From the NCBI RefSeq assembly GCF_023973825.1, contig NC_090117.1, positions 589,501 to 653,500 on the forward strand: DNA of 64,000 nt, in the 5' to 3' direction. This document shows, piece by piece, positions 22,322-33,951 of the stretch (its first letter is position 1; each line of letters opens with the position of its first letter). Position numbers and translations under genes: made by a program. Origin of the DNA: Plasmodium brasilianum (lineage: Eukaryota; Apicomplexa; Aconoidasida; Haemosporida; Plasmodiidae). The notes below the pieces were generated by a model, which made no database searches, had not been told where the DNA came from, and was given only the letters and a program-made list of their open reading frames with translations.

Positions 22322-23385
22322 TTTTTCGAAATGGTGTAACAAAAAAGGTTTTTACTTTGTACACATTAAATATGTCTACGTGTGTATACCTAGTGCTTGT
22401 GCATACATACACATGTACATATATAAGTATCTATGTTTACACACAAATAAAGAAATAAACAAATACACATACACACATGCAAACATGCAAATTTGCTTAT
22501 TGCTACTGTTCCCCCTGCTCGCGCGTAACTACAAATATATGTGTTTAAAAAATTTTTTATTCCAAAAATATTCAACTGCTTATGGTTTTCCGCACTTGCT
22601 ATCTACATCATTTTTATTTAATAAGAATGCAAAGAAAAAAAAAAAAAAAAATGAAATGCAATGCAATGCAATAAAACGAAATAAAAAAATAAATAATGAC
22701 AAAATATTCAGTAAAATAAAAGGCGGCCAAATAAAATGAAATAAAATGAAATGAAATAAAATACAGCTACATATAAAGAATAAAATTTTCCCTAAAACGT
22801 AAAATTTCTTCAAACATATGCTTGCTGCCCTGCAGAAGGTTTTGATCTTACCTTTATTTTTACCTCACTATGACTTACTATTTCCTCATTTACACATGAT
22901 GAAAATTTGTTCGTATAACCGACAATTCAAGCGGATCGAAAACGTCAGCACAAATGTAGCAATAAGCTGAACTGTTCATGTAAAAGTAATTACGTTGCTG
23001 TATACAAATGTGAGCATTTGCACGTATAAATGTGCACACGTTCATCCGTGCACGTATATATACATATATATGTATATATATTTATTTATATATATAAATG
23101 TACACAGGGATGTAGGTACAATATGCATAATTTTGACGAAGCCTGCTTCATGAGTGACTCCAGTTATCGTTAATATTACAAGGGTAATACGGAATGCACT
23201 TTTTTTCTTTTTCTTTTTCTTTTTCTTTGCGTTTGCTTTTGCTTTTTATTTTTGTTTTTGCTTTTGCTTTTTGTTTTTGTTTTTCCTTTTTTTTGCCCTA
23301 TAATAGTTTACTTTGCCAAAGTAGTCACATGCACTTTCGCGTAGGAATTCTTTTTTTTTTTTATGAAACCAAACAATTCTACACA
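22322..23385. promoter_or_regulatory. Divergent promoter region, nucleotide-sugar transporter / RluA-like gene
   Basis: About 1.06 kb between divergent start codons, so it must carry both 5' flanks. It contains a (TACATG)-like tract, an AATGCAATGCAAT/AAAATGAAAT repeat at 22650-22760 and a TTTTTCTTTTGCT tract at 23200-23290. No recognisable motif was identified beyond these. Confidence 0.45.
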
Positions 23386-25279
23386 ATGAATGATAGTTTT
23401 ATTCGTTTCGCTGTTAAAGAGCACTTAAGTAAAAGGACAAAAGTAAATATATGCAGATATGGGTACATCACAAACATATGACTGTTAGCAGTTATATATA
23501 TATATATTATATACATGCATATAAGTACATATGTAATACATGCCCATACGTACGTGCTTATGCGCATGTGTTTGCATTTGTGCATGCTACGTTTTCCTCG
23601 TTTAAAAAGGCATACACCCACCCTTTTGTCGAAGCGCGAGCGGAGGATAAATGATGGTATACTTGTTTTACACATGCTGATAATTCGTAGACGTTTTATT
23701 TTTCCCCTTTGCTATTTCTTCAGTATGAAAGGAGTATATTACTCCTACATGTGGATAAAGTACGAACAATAATTATTTGAAAACTCTTTTTTTTTTTTTT
23801 TTTTTTACAGCTAAAAAGCCGTTTTGTTTTCATTAATTCGATTAGAAGAGGAATATCAAGCACAAAAAGTTCGCTTGACATGAACAAGCTGTAAGAAGCG
23901 GCTTGAAATAAAGCAAGGCTTTCTCTTTTCTTTTTTTTTTTTTTTTATTTCATATATTTCTTTTACATCTTTTCCTTTCCTTTTATTGCAAATTTTATTT
24001 GAGCACCATGTTCAACACGTGTGCAGAAATTTACACACACACACACACACTGATCAACTTCGTTCCGTTCGTTTTTCCCCCATCCAGAGTCCTTTATAAT
24101 GATGATGATTATCTGGTAATTGACAAAGGGTATGGTATATCTACGTTTGGAAAAAGAAAAGAAAAAGAAAGCATAATAAAAAATCTTCATCAGTTAAATT
24201 TGGAGAATGCACATAATGTTAACATTGTATACAAATTGCATAGCAGCATAGGAGGGTGCTTACTTGTATGCAAAAATAAATTTATTAAAAATCATATGTA
24301 TGAAAATATATTTATAACATTAGTTTATGGTAAAATAGAAAAAAAAAAGGATAGGGAAATAAAATTATATTTAAAATATTTACCAAATTCAAATATTATG
24401 ATGCCTACAAATAATTATGAACATGTTCATAATTTAAAAAGTGTCAAATATGATGTTATTAGTAATACAATATTACGTAATAAAGAAAATTTTAGTCTTT
24501 TAAAAATTTTTACAAATGCTAATAACTGTAAATATATAAAGCCTTTACTGTTCTACTCCTTGAATACATGTATTGTAGGTGATAATGAATATATTAATGT
24601 ACATAAAAAATTTAAAAAGAATTTTTTTTTCCCATTTCATGATGAAATGTACAGAAGAAATGTTTTCAAAAGCAGGAGGGAATTGTTAAAAAGGGTATAT
24701 AACCCAAACAGTACTAATGAACAGTTAAAACTGCACCTCCATTGTTTTAACGTTACTTTTGAGTCCAAGTGTAATAAAATTGTATCTGTATCAGCACAAA
24801 TACCGAAGCATATAAGTGACACGCTCTGTTTGTTAGGGGCCTCTAACTTAATATACCAAATTGGTGAAACTGTTAAAAATTGCGAAACTGTTAAAAATTG
24901 CGAAACTGCTAAAAATTGCGAAACTGCTAAAAATTGCGAGGGGACAAAGGACTTAAAGGATTGCCCCCATTCTCCTACCGGGAACAGCATACTAAGCAGA
25001 GTACAGACTAATGAAAATTTCTTAACAGCTGAAAACTCCCAACAGAGTAAGATGAAGTTTGATATGGACGAAAATTTAAAACTCTATGATATAATGCAAG
25101 ACAGCAATATGGCAGAAAGACAAAACGAGGAACTACTAAACGAAATATATAAACAAAGTTATCCTAAACGTGAAGACAAAAGAAGGGAGAAAAGAAAAAC
25201 GAGAAGGGGAATATTAGCAAAGGATGTTACGCAGCTATCGAAGTTCGATGCACCGATTTTCTTTGCACATGATCAGTGA
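23386..25279 (+). CDS. RluA-family pseudouridine synthase-like protein with altered catalytic motif
   Basis: Members of this family isomerise uridine to pseudouridine in RNA. Exons 23386..23442, 23811..23890 and 24088..25279 give 442 residues. All junctions are in phase, with donors GTAAAT and GTAAGA and T-rich acceptors. The fold signature starts at VLYNDDDYLVIDKGYGIST (family: VLYEDDDLLVVNKPAG). The catalytic motif HRLDxxTSG is replaced by YKLHSSIGG at residues 94-102 (codons near 24230-24256), so the essential Asp is His97. A late family element, CIVGDNEYI, is retained. A 6-residue ETVKNC/ETAKNC repeat (24867-24940) and a charged tail follow. Without the Asp, normal catalysis is not expected. 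It may be an RNA-binding pseudoenzyme. Family assignment is good; the first two exons are less certain. Confidence 0.75.
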
Positions 25280-25730
25280 GTTGGGACTATTGGTAGCAGC
25301 TACAGGGCATGCCCCTAAATGCGGTGTTCTTACCGATAGATATACCTCATAAGTACTGCGCATATTTGCGCTCATTGTTATACCGTTGCACGTTGGCGCA
25401 TATGAACATTTATATAGGCACTCACATATAGGGGTTGGTTGGAAGGGGGGGGGGGCGACGTCGCCCCGTTTGTCTGACCAGTATTGTAGCTAGCGAGGAA
25501 AAAAGAAAAAAAAAAAAAAAAAAAAAAAGGAAACAAGTAATGAAGCTGCGAAGTTAGAAAGGCAGAATAAACGCACGAATGACAGCATTATGGAATGATG
25601 AAAGGAACGTAAAAGGGGTAATATATATATCATAAGGATACAGTGAGAGAGAAGGGGTCCAGGGCTCCGCCATGGGGTAGCTCTATTAAATGGAGCAGAT
25701 AAAATGGATGCATTGATTTGAGTGAACTAG
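25280..25730. other. Short convergent intergenic region
   Basis: Between the 3' ends of the RluA-like gene and AsnRS. It has a G-run at 25446-25455 and an A-rich run at 25500-25530. Nothing else was seen. Confidence 0.6.
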
Positions 25731-27518
25731 CTAAAACTCCGCATTCCCAGGGTATCTCGGAAAAGGAATGGTATCCTTAATATTATCGACACCTGTTACT
25801 AACATAACTAGTCGTTCAAAACCTAAGCCGAAACCAGAATGAGGATGGGATCCATATGTCCTTAGTTGTCTATACCACCAATAGCTATCCATATTTAATT
25901 TCTTTTCAATAATCATTTTGTCTAATATCTGTAAGTTATCTTCTCTTTGTGAGCCTCCTATAAGTTCTCCTATTTTGGGAACGAGTACATCCATAGCAGC
26001 AACAGTCTTTTGGTCATCATTTAATTTCATATAAAAAGCTTTTAAATCCTTAGGATAATTAAAAACGATTACAGGCTTTTTGAAAATTTGTTCTACTATA
26101 AATCGTTCATGCTCTGATTGTAAATCCATACCCCACTTTACTGGTACTTCGAACATGTACGAAAATTGTAGTAACAAATCAATAGCATTTGTATAAGTAA
26201 TTTTTGCAAATTTCTCATCCAGTATATTTTTTAATCTCTTTATTAACCCGTTTTCCACATTTTCTTCAAAATAATATATATCATGAAAATTATTATTTAA
26301 TACATACGATATACAGTATTTTATGTACGCTTCAGCTAATTCCATATTATCGTATAAATCAGAAAAAGCAATTTCTGGTTCGATCATCCAAAACTCCGCT
26401 AAGTGTCTCGATGTATGTGAATTCTCAGCGCGGAAAGTTGGACCAAATGTGTATACATCCCCCATGGATGAACACAAATTTTCCAAGGACAGCTGTCCAC
26501 TCACTGTTAAAAATGCCTGCTTACTAAAGAAATCCTTCTTGTAATCTATCTGACTCTTTTCCCCACCTTCACAACCATGGGATATAGTGGTAGTAGAAGC
26601 AGAGGTAGCAGCATAGATAGGCGTATCAGTTGTATGAACCGTAGAAATGGTGTCAACTGTGGAAGCAGAAATTCCATCTTCGCGCTTTTCCCCCTTTCTT
26701 TTCGTCCTTGGGATCGCGTTAACGTTTCCATTTTCCGGAAGCAACGTGGTTACTGTAAACATTTCCCCTCCGCCTTCACAATCGGATGTGGTAATTAAAG
26801 GAGTATGAATATATAAGAAGCCTCTACTTTGAAAAAATAAATGAGTAGCTATTGCTAAAGCATTTCTTACTCGAAAAACAGAACTGATAAAATAACTACG
26901 TGGTCTTAAATGTGCAACTTCTCTTAAAAATTCTTTTCCATGATTTTTTTTTGAAAGAGGATATTTGTGTGGATCAAGATTTTCACCATATATTTCAAAA
27001 GAGTGTTGACTATTATCATTTAATGCTAATTCTACAGATTGTTTGATTAATCCTTTTTTTTCTTCATTTTGAATAGGTGATAATATTAATTTTCCTGTAA
27101 AACGAAAACAACATCCTACACCACATTTTAACAATTTCTCATAATTCTCTATATTCTGATTAACAATTATTTGTAAATTTATATGACAAGAACCATCATT
27201 TAGATTTACAAAACAAAATCTACCGCCTCCTTGTTTTCTAACTGCTTTACTCCAACCACATACTGTTATTACTTTGTCAATATATATATTTTTTCTTGAA
27301 TCATCTTTATATTCCTCTTCATTTGATGGTATATTTAAAACGTTGCATATTTTTATTCGGTTCCTGCATCCTTTTTCACTTACTCTTAACAAATTCAAAC
27401 CAGGACTTAATAACCCTTCTGTCAAAGGTTTTAGTTTCTTCAATTCGATCTCTTCTTCATTTGCTTTTTGGAATTTTTTTGCTTTCTCTAAAACTGCCTC
27501 GTCTATTTTTATACTCAT
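25731..27518 (-). CDS. Asparagine-tRNA ligase (AsnRS), cytosolic type
   Basis: A class II aminoacyl-tRNA synthetase that charges tRNA-Asn with asparagine. A single exon of 595 residues from the ATG at 27518; longer reading upstream has no ATG near and looks like leader. The N-terminal third carries the OB-fold anticodon domain (VITVCGWSKAVRKQGGGRFCFVNLNDGS). The catalytic core follows: motif 1 around LRPRSYFISSVFRVRN, motif 2 FRAENSHTSRHLAEFWMIEPE (split by my limit into FRAENSHTSRH and EFWMIEPE), and motif 3 GFGLGFERLVMLVTG. It ends PFPRYPGNAEF, which is typical. About 60 residues of Thr/Ser/Ala-rich sequence (26545-26735) are inserted between EMFTVTTLLPE and QAFLTVSGQLSLE, a parasite-specific expansion. 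There is no clear organelle leader. Confidence 0.97.
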   Translation of the reverse strand: MSIKIDEAVLEKAKKFQKANEEEIELKKLKPLTEGLLSPGLNLLRVSEKGCRNRIKICNVLNIPSNEEEYKDDSRKNIYIDKVITVCGWSKAVRKQGGGRFCFVNLNDGSCHINLQIIVNQNIENYEKLLKCGVGCCFRFTGKLILSPIQNEEKKGLIKQSVELALNDNSQHSFEIYGENLDPHKYPLSKKNHGKEFLREVAHLRPRSYFISSVFRVRNALAIATHLFFQSRGFLYIHTPLITTSDCEGGGEMFTVTTLLPENGNVNAIPRTKRKGEKREDGISASTVDTISTVHTTDTPIYAATSASTTTISHGCEGGEKSQIDYKKDFFSKQAFLTVSGQLSLENLCSSMGDVYTFGPTFRAENSHTSRHLAEFWMIEPEIAFSDLYDNMELAEAYIKYCISYVLNNNFHDIYYFEENVENGLIKRLKNILDEKFAKITYTNAIDLLLQFSYMFEVPVKWGMDLQSEHERFIVEQIFKKPVIVFNYPKDLKAFYMKLNDDQKTVAAMDVLVPKIGELIGGSQREDNLQILDKMIIEKKLNMDSYWWYRQLRTYGSHPHSGFGLGFERLVMLVTGVDNIKDTIPFPRYPGNAEF

Positions 27519-27599
27519 TTTGCAAATTGCCAGAGAACGTAAGTGGTATAATATAACTGGGGTACGGACGGTGGAGGAGAGGATGTTATGAAAAATAAA

Positions 27600-27682
27600 A
27601 GCAGCAAAGTAGCGGCAGCAAAGTGGCGGCAGCAACGTAACGGCAGCAACGTAACTGCAGCAACGTAACGGCAGCAACGTAA
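27600..27682. repeat. GCAGCAACGTAACG-type repeat in AsnRS 5' flank
   Basis: About six GC-richer 14-15-bp units (GCAGCAAAGTGGCG, GCAGCAACGTAACG) lie 80-165 bp upstream of the AsnRS start. They stand out against the AT-rich background. Confidence 0.75.
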
Positions 27683-29084
27683 CGGACTGCGAATTGTGAA
27701 CTACACTGTTCAGACTGGGATTATAAAGTGATTGGATGTATATGTTGTCAGGCAAAGTTGAACGACGATATGTCCAATGGCAAATATAATATATTTTTTT
27801 TTTTTCTTTAATACTAAGCCACGTCAAAACGTTACACCATAAAAGTGGTTTACTTCTGTATTCGGTGTTTCACAGTGGGTATATATAAATATATGTACGT
27901 AAACGCGTAAGTATATATGCGGGTATATATACGTGCACCTGTATATGTATATATGGAGGATATATTACTGCAACGCCATTACATTTGCTTTACTTAGCTC
28001 GTGTGAACTTCAGTGCATACATACATGTAGTGTCAATGTGCACTTATACGAAAGTACTCATGTATGCTTGTACGCATGTGCTCATGTACCAATGTGCGCT
28101 CATACCAAAATATAACGCAAAATGCAACTGCTTTAAAAACTTATTCTTATATTATGGATAAGTGTGTCATATAAAAAAAGAAAAAATTAATGCTCTATAA
28201 GGAGAAAACAGGGTAAAAAAAAAAAAAATAAATAAAAACTGTAACAAGAATGCGCCAAATAATTAGAGAAATTGATACAATAAATTCTTATGTAGTGGTA
28301 TTACATACATGTATAACATACATATGTTTATTCTAAAAAAAAAAAAAAAATTCAAAATTAGTTCATTTTTAATTTTTGCAAAAACCCTAAAATAAATGTA
28401 TTATTTTTTTTTATTTTTTTATGAGGGACGAGGTGTTAATATATGGGCTCGATTTTTTTTCTTTTAGCTCTCGTGCGATGCCTATTTTTCTTTGTATGTA
28501 CTTTATCGCATTTCATTTTATTTCCTTTTTATCTTATTTTATTTTATATTTTTATTTTTTTTTTTTTATTTTTATATGCCCCTTCCCCGTTTTACGTAGA
28601 TTTCCCCTATTTTTTGTGTTAATAAAAAATAAAAATAGGTGTACACCTCATCTCATACTTCTTAATAAACTTATTTTTAAAAAATTAAAACAGATTTTTT
28701 GTATTCACTCATTTAATGGAGAAATGTAGAATGTGCTTAAGGGACACGTAGAGAAAATAGAAACGTTACATACCCAGGAAAAGAAGTATTACATATAAAT
28801 ATTATAAAAAAAAAAAAAAAAAATTAAATCCAAGTTTTTTAACGGAACAGAAATTGTTATCATACATATAGTGTAAATCGCATAAATCGTATATATAACG
28901 CATTTATCATATCTATATTGCATATTCCCCATTTTGAGAAAATTTCACTTTACCAAATTGTTGACGGTATTTCAAGTTATCATGTAGCGCTACAACTCAA
29001 AATGTAGCGGTGTTTTAAATGAAATTGTCAGGTTTGTTCGTGCACGTGCGCGTGCACATGGTATATATAAATAGGTAAACATAT

Positions 29085-29152
29085 ATACGCATATGTACGC
29101 ATATGTACGCATATGTACGCATATGTACGCATATGTACGCATATGTATATAT
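29085..29152. repeat. 10-bp ACGCATATGT repeat
   Basis: Six nearly perfect 10-bp units. Each contains the palindrome CATATG. Intergenic. Confidence 0.85.
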
Positions 29153-29715
29153 ATGTGCGTGTTGTGCGTGTCGTATATGCAACATACCCACCTAAACACA
29201 CACCTTTTCTTCTCTTAACGTTTTTCACCAGTATGAAAAGTGAAAGGCCTCAACTTCAGTAAAGGCTCACAGCGGTGTGGTATCAAAAAGAGGAATATTT
29301 TTCAACAAAAAAATTAATAAATTAACTAAAAATAATTGAAAAAAGAAAACTTAAAAAAAATGCAAAAGCTCCACATAAAAAAAAAAAAAAAAAAAGGAAA
29401 AAAAAAAAGAAAAAATTTACAGAATACAAAAGCATTCTTAAAAGAGGAAAACAATTTTGAATAATGCACTAATTATGAGCCACATAACGGACACAAGGAA
29501 AACAAAAATGGAAGATGAAAAATGGAAGGTGCTAAAGGGTGAAAAGGTGAAAAGCAAAAATTGCTACGTAAAAAAAAGCAAGGCAAATGTTCGAAGAGAA
29601 AGGTGTGCAGCAAAAATCCTAATGCAAACCCTCTTCTTATCAAGGAACGCATACGAATAGAAAACAAAAAAATATTTTTATCATCATTAATTAGTGACAT
29701 ATTGAATATTCTTTT

Positions 29716-29747
<32 letters not shown>

Positions 29748-29953
29748 CAGTACACAAAAAAATGAGAAATTCTTAACCTCCTTAAGAAGAGGACAAGAGG
29801 GCATACGTCTGGGATGCGCATACATACAAACAAAAAGCTCGCGCATATGCATATATAAATTATATGCACACACATATATACACAAAACGCATACAAACAA
29901 TCCCGCCCATATAACACACGTTCGCACTTCCGCATACCGGTAAAGCAAACGGG

Positions 29954-32900
29954 CTAGGCAAAGAAAAAGTTCAGACGCTCCTCTACATCAACCGAGTACA
30001 TTTTGTGCAGCAGGTCAAAGTACTCGGACCAAAAAAAAAAAGATTTTCTTTTACGTTTATTTCTGTGTAGGCATCTGTTTAGTATATATCTAATATTTTT
30101 TGGTAAGTTTCTGTTAATAGCTAGCTGTTTATTAGCATAACCAACATGTGCAATAATATCTAAAGGATGTTTTAAATCATTAAAAGGAATTCTACAATGT
30201 AACAACTCCCATAGAATTACACCAAATGAATATATATCTGCTTCTTGTGTATATCCCTCTCCTCTTAATATCTCGGGAGCTGTCCACTGATATGTACCAA
30301 CAATTCCTAAAAATTTTGGTTTTTGATAAAAATTCTGAACAGACAGGCCAAAATCACAAATTTTTATTTCTCCCGATACAGAAAGTAAAATATTCGATGA
30401 TTTCAAATCACAATGTAAAATACCTTTATAGTGCAAAAAACACATAAATGAAGTTATGTCTTTACACATTTTTATAATATCATAAATTTTTATTTTCACT
30501 TTATGTTTATGTATTATATCAAATAAACTACCACATCTTATATATTCTAATGCAATTCCTTGTGGACTTTTTAAACCACCTAAAAATAAAGAAACATTTG
30601 GGTGTCTTAAAGATGATAAAATTTGCAATTCTGAAAAAAATTCATAACTATATTTTTTATCTATACAAATTTTTAAAGCTATATTATTAATTGAATATTT
30701 TATATAAAAATAATCATTATATGTTAACAGCTTATCACCATATATACATCTGTACACATTACTATATCCTCCTCTTCCAATTAATTTTATAAACTGTACT
30801 TTTTTTTTATTTAATGTAAAATTTTTATCAATTATTACATTTAATCCTTTACTTTTCTTTTTATATTTATATTTTTCTCTTAATCTTAGCAAATATTGAA
30901 TAGACAATAGTATATACTTTTTAATTATTTTATCATATATACCCATTTTTTTTAATACCTTATTTTCTAAGTATTTTAAGCAATACCCATCTATTTGATT
31001 TATTATGAAGATTTCTATTATTTTCTTTGGTATACTTATGAGGAACAGGAAGTAGCTTAACTCAAATACGTTCCAGTATACACAATTCTGAGCACGGGAA
31101 AGGCATTTCTGTCTTTTTTCCCTCCTCAAATATTTAGGCAGTAAACCCTCTATTTCTTTGCGCACTCCTTCATCGCTCTTCATATTCAAAAAAGAATTAC
31201 TATCACGGATGCTTCGACTACGACTGCAACTGCAACTACGACTACAACTACGACTACGACTACGACTGCAACTGCAACTACGACTACAACTACGACTACC
31301 ACTGCAACTGCAACTGCAACTGCAACTGCAACTACGATTACAACTGTAATTGTAACTCTTATTATTCTCATTATTATTATTGTCGTTACTACTACCGCTG
31401 CTGCTACTGCTTCCTCCTCCATTCCCATAATTCCTTTCGCCTTTACTACTCTTCCTCCCATATTTAGCCCTATATTTCCCATTCACATGACCAACACAAC
31501 TATTATTCATCCTAGTTTTACCCCAACTACTATTATAACTGCCATTTCCATCATCAAAGCTTCCGCTCTTCCCCTGTCCACTATCCCTTTCGATTATATG
31601 CCCTTTTTTTTGGCAATTAATTCCGATATTATAATCAAAACAACTGTTATTACTACTGCTACTACTGTTGCAACTGCCACTACCATTGTCAATATAATCG
31701 TCATCACAGCCACCACTACCAACACACCCGTTCACTTCGCTCCCCACACAGCTGATTCCACTACTGGTGTTATTCCTTGTTGTGTCATTATATGCATAAT
31801 TATTCGCATAATTTCTCTTTTTTTTAATTAAAACACTGGTACTGTTATTAATGCTGGAGTGTCTCACACTAGTGCAACTCTCCACATCTTCTGGGAAATC
31901 TATTTTACTATTACTCTTCTGTAACATACTATTATCTAGTCTACCTCCTTCTATTTCCATTTTTATTTCTCCTTCCATTTTTATTTCTCCTTCCATTTTT
32001 ATTTCTCCTTCCATTTTTATTTCTCCTTCCATTTCTGTTCCTCCTTCCATTTCTGTTCCTCCTTCCATTTTTTTATTTTTATTTTTTTTCGATGAGATAA
32101 ACTCAAAGTTGCAAAAGGACAAAGAACTATCATCACAGCCCTTTTCATTTTCTGTGTTACTTAGGACAGTAGGAGTTGCTATCTTTTCTTTACTAATAAA
32201 ACTGTTTTTCAATTTATCATTTTTTTTTATTTTATATTTTACACAACTATGCAATTCTTTTGTATTTGTTTCAACCAAGGTAATAATTTTTTTTTTTTTT
32301 TTTCTTTTCCGTTCAATTCCTCCTTTTCCTCACCATCAACTAAGACGCATGCTTTCTTTTCATCATCTGACAAATTATTCCAGTATGCTATTGATATATC
32401 TTTACCCATATTATAAGAAATTATATTATTATATGTACTTTTTTCCTCATACTCCTTAATTTTAATCAAATGTTCAACAGATTTAGTCATATTCAAGTTA
32501 TTATTATTACTACCACCCCTTCTAGTATTACCTCCATTACAAACTAGTGGTAAGCTATTATTTTCATATGTATCTTCGTTTTCTTTCATAATTTCGTTTG
32601 TTACTCCACTGGAAAGAAAATTATAAGCATTTTTCTCCTCATTAGAAAGTGGACCAGTTGATTTTATTTTTCCTATATATTCTATCATTCTTTTATTCAC
32701 TTGTACATTTTCAAAATTATTTTGTAACTCCTTATTTAAAAAAAACTCATTAACCTGTTTTTTATAAAAAGACTTTTTTTCTTCATCATTTTTTTGCTCC
32801 ATTACTTGTTCATGTGTTTCCTGTATGTTCATGCCATTTTTATACTTATTATACATAAGCTGCAACTTATTTGTACAACTGCCTTTTTCCTTATCTTTCC

Positions 32901-33951
32901 AATTTTTTAAAAGAACAGCATCATCACGTACAATTTTTTTTTTTTTCTCCTTTTCTATTTTCTCCTTTTCTTTATTCTCTTTTTTTTTATTTATCTTTTC
33001 TTTTTTCTCCTTTTCTGTTCTCTCTTTTTCTTTTTTTTTTTTTCCTTTTAAATCTTCAAAATATACCTCTTTTTTCAACTTGGAATATGAAAACAATTCA
33101 TTGAAGCCTACCCTTTTCATTTTTTGCATTATATGTTTATAAAAACTGACATAATTAAAAATGTTCCTTTTATACTGATTCTCTATAAATACACATATAT
33201 CGTTCTCTTTTTTACTCTTTTCATTCGCACCTGAACTGTTCATAATAATTTTTTTTTTTGCTCTATTTTTATTACTGTCTGTGTTAAGGTGTGCGTTAAT
33301 ATTCGCGTTCATGTTCGCGTTCATGTTCGCGTTCATGTTCGCGTTCATGTTCGCGTTAATATTCGCGTTAATATTCGCGTTAATATTCGCGTTAATGTTC
33401 GCGTTCATGTTAGCGTTAATGTTAGCGTTAATGTTTGCGTTAAAATTTGAAAAAATATTGTTCTCTTCATTTTCTTTTTTTTCATAAAAAAGGGAAAGCG
33501 AGTTCGATTTGCCATCCTGTGATGGGAAATTAGGAACTGACGAAAATAAAATATCTTTATATATTATCTCATTTCTTAGAAATATGCAGCTATACATAGC
33601 ATAGGAGTTGTAATCAATTAAAATTCCATTTCCATGTTTTTTTCCTTCTTTATAACTGCCTATATATATATATCTATTTTCGTAAAGACATATATTGCCT
33701 TTTTCAAATTCTTCTTCACTATTTTCTTCTCCACTTTTTCTTTTATATTTATAATTATGACTGTATAAACAGCACAACAATTCTGAACCAAATAAATTTT
33801 TCTTATCATTTTCAAATAATCCCTCATATTTATTTCCATTATTATTAATATTTATACCCCAACCATTTTTTTTTTCATTTTCTATACATCCTATAAACAC
33901 TCCTCCGCTTGTTTTTATATAACTGTTTGCACATCTTGTTCTTTTTCCCAT
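29954..33951 (-). CDS. MORN-SAM tyrosine-kinase-like (TKL) protein kinase, frame broken at an A-run
   Basis: Two abutting frames form one gene. The first runs from the ATG at 33951. The second, ending at 29954, has no ATG near its start. They meet at a 17-base A-run (32287-32303); one added base would join them into about 1,332 residues. Order: three MORN-like repeats near the N-terminus (GGVFIGCIENEKKNGWGI; NKYEGLFENDKK; IGSYKEGKKHGNGI), a Lys/Glu-rich middle with Asn-Ala repeats, Ser/Cys/Arg-rich and MEGEIK repeats, a SAM domain (about 30880-31080; WNVFELSYFLFL through LKKMGIYDKI), and a kinase domain (about 29990-30800). The kinase has IGRGGYSNVY, ALKIC lysine, HCDLKSSN, DFG and APE. This matches the TKL family as known in Plasmodium; PfTKL3 is reported to have a SAM domain. 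Which numbered TKL this is remains uncertain. Confidence 0.88.
31955..32075 (-). repeat. Coding MEGEIK / MEGGTE repeat in the TKL kinase gene
   Basis: 18-bp units encode MEGGTE (two or three copies), then MEGEIK (four copies), just downstream of the frame break. Confidence 0.9.
33290..33460 (-). repeat. Coding NANI/NANM repeat in the TKL kinase gene
   Basis: 12-bp units (GTTCGCGTTCAT / ATTCGCGTTAAT on the plus strand) encode NANM and NANI tetrapeptides, about fourteen copies in frame. Confidence 0.9.

Larger units (their letters stand above)
27519..29953. other. Intergenic region between AsnRS and the TKL kinase
   Basis: It contains the AsnRS 5' flank, with a GCAGCAACGTAACG repeat at 27600-27680, and the 3' flank of the kinase gene. 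Other contents are a 10-bp ACGCATATGT repeat (29085-29150) and several A-runs. Two overlapping plus-strand frames at 29457-29660 and 29561-29776 have fairly protein-like composition but no supportable gene model. No RNA gene identified. Confidence 0.55.
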
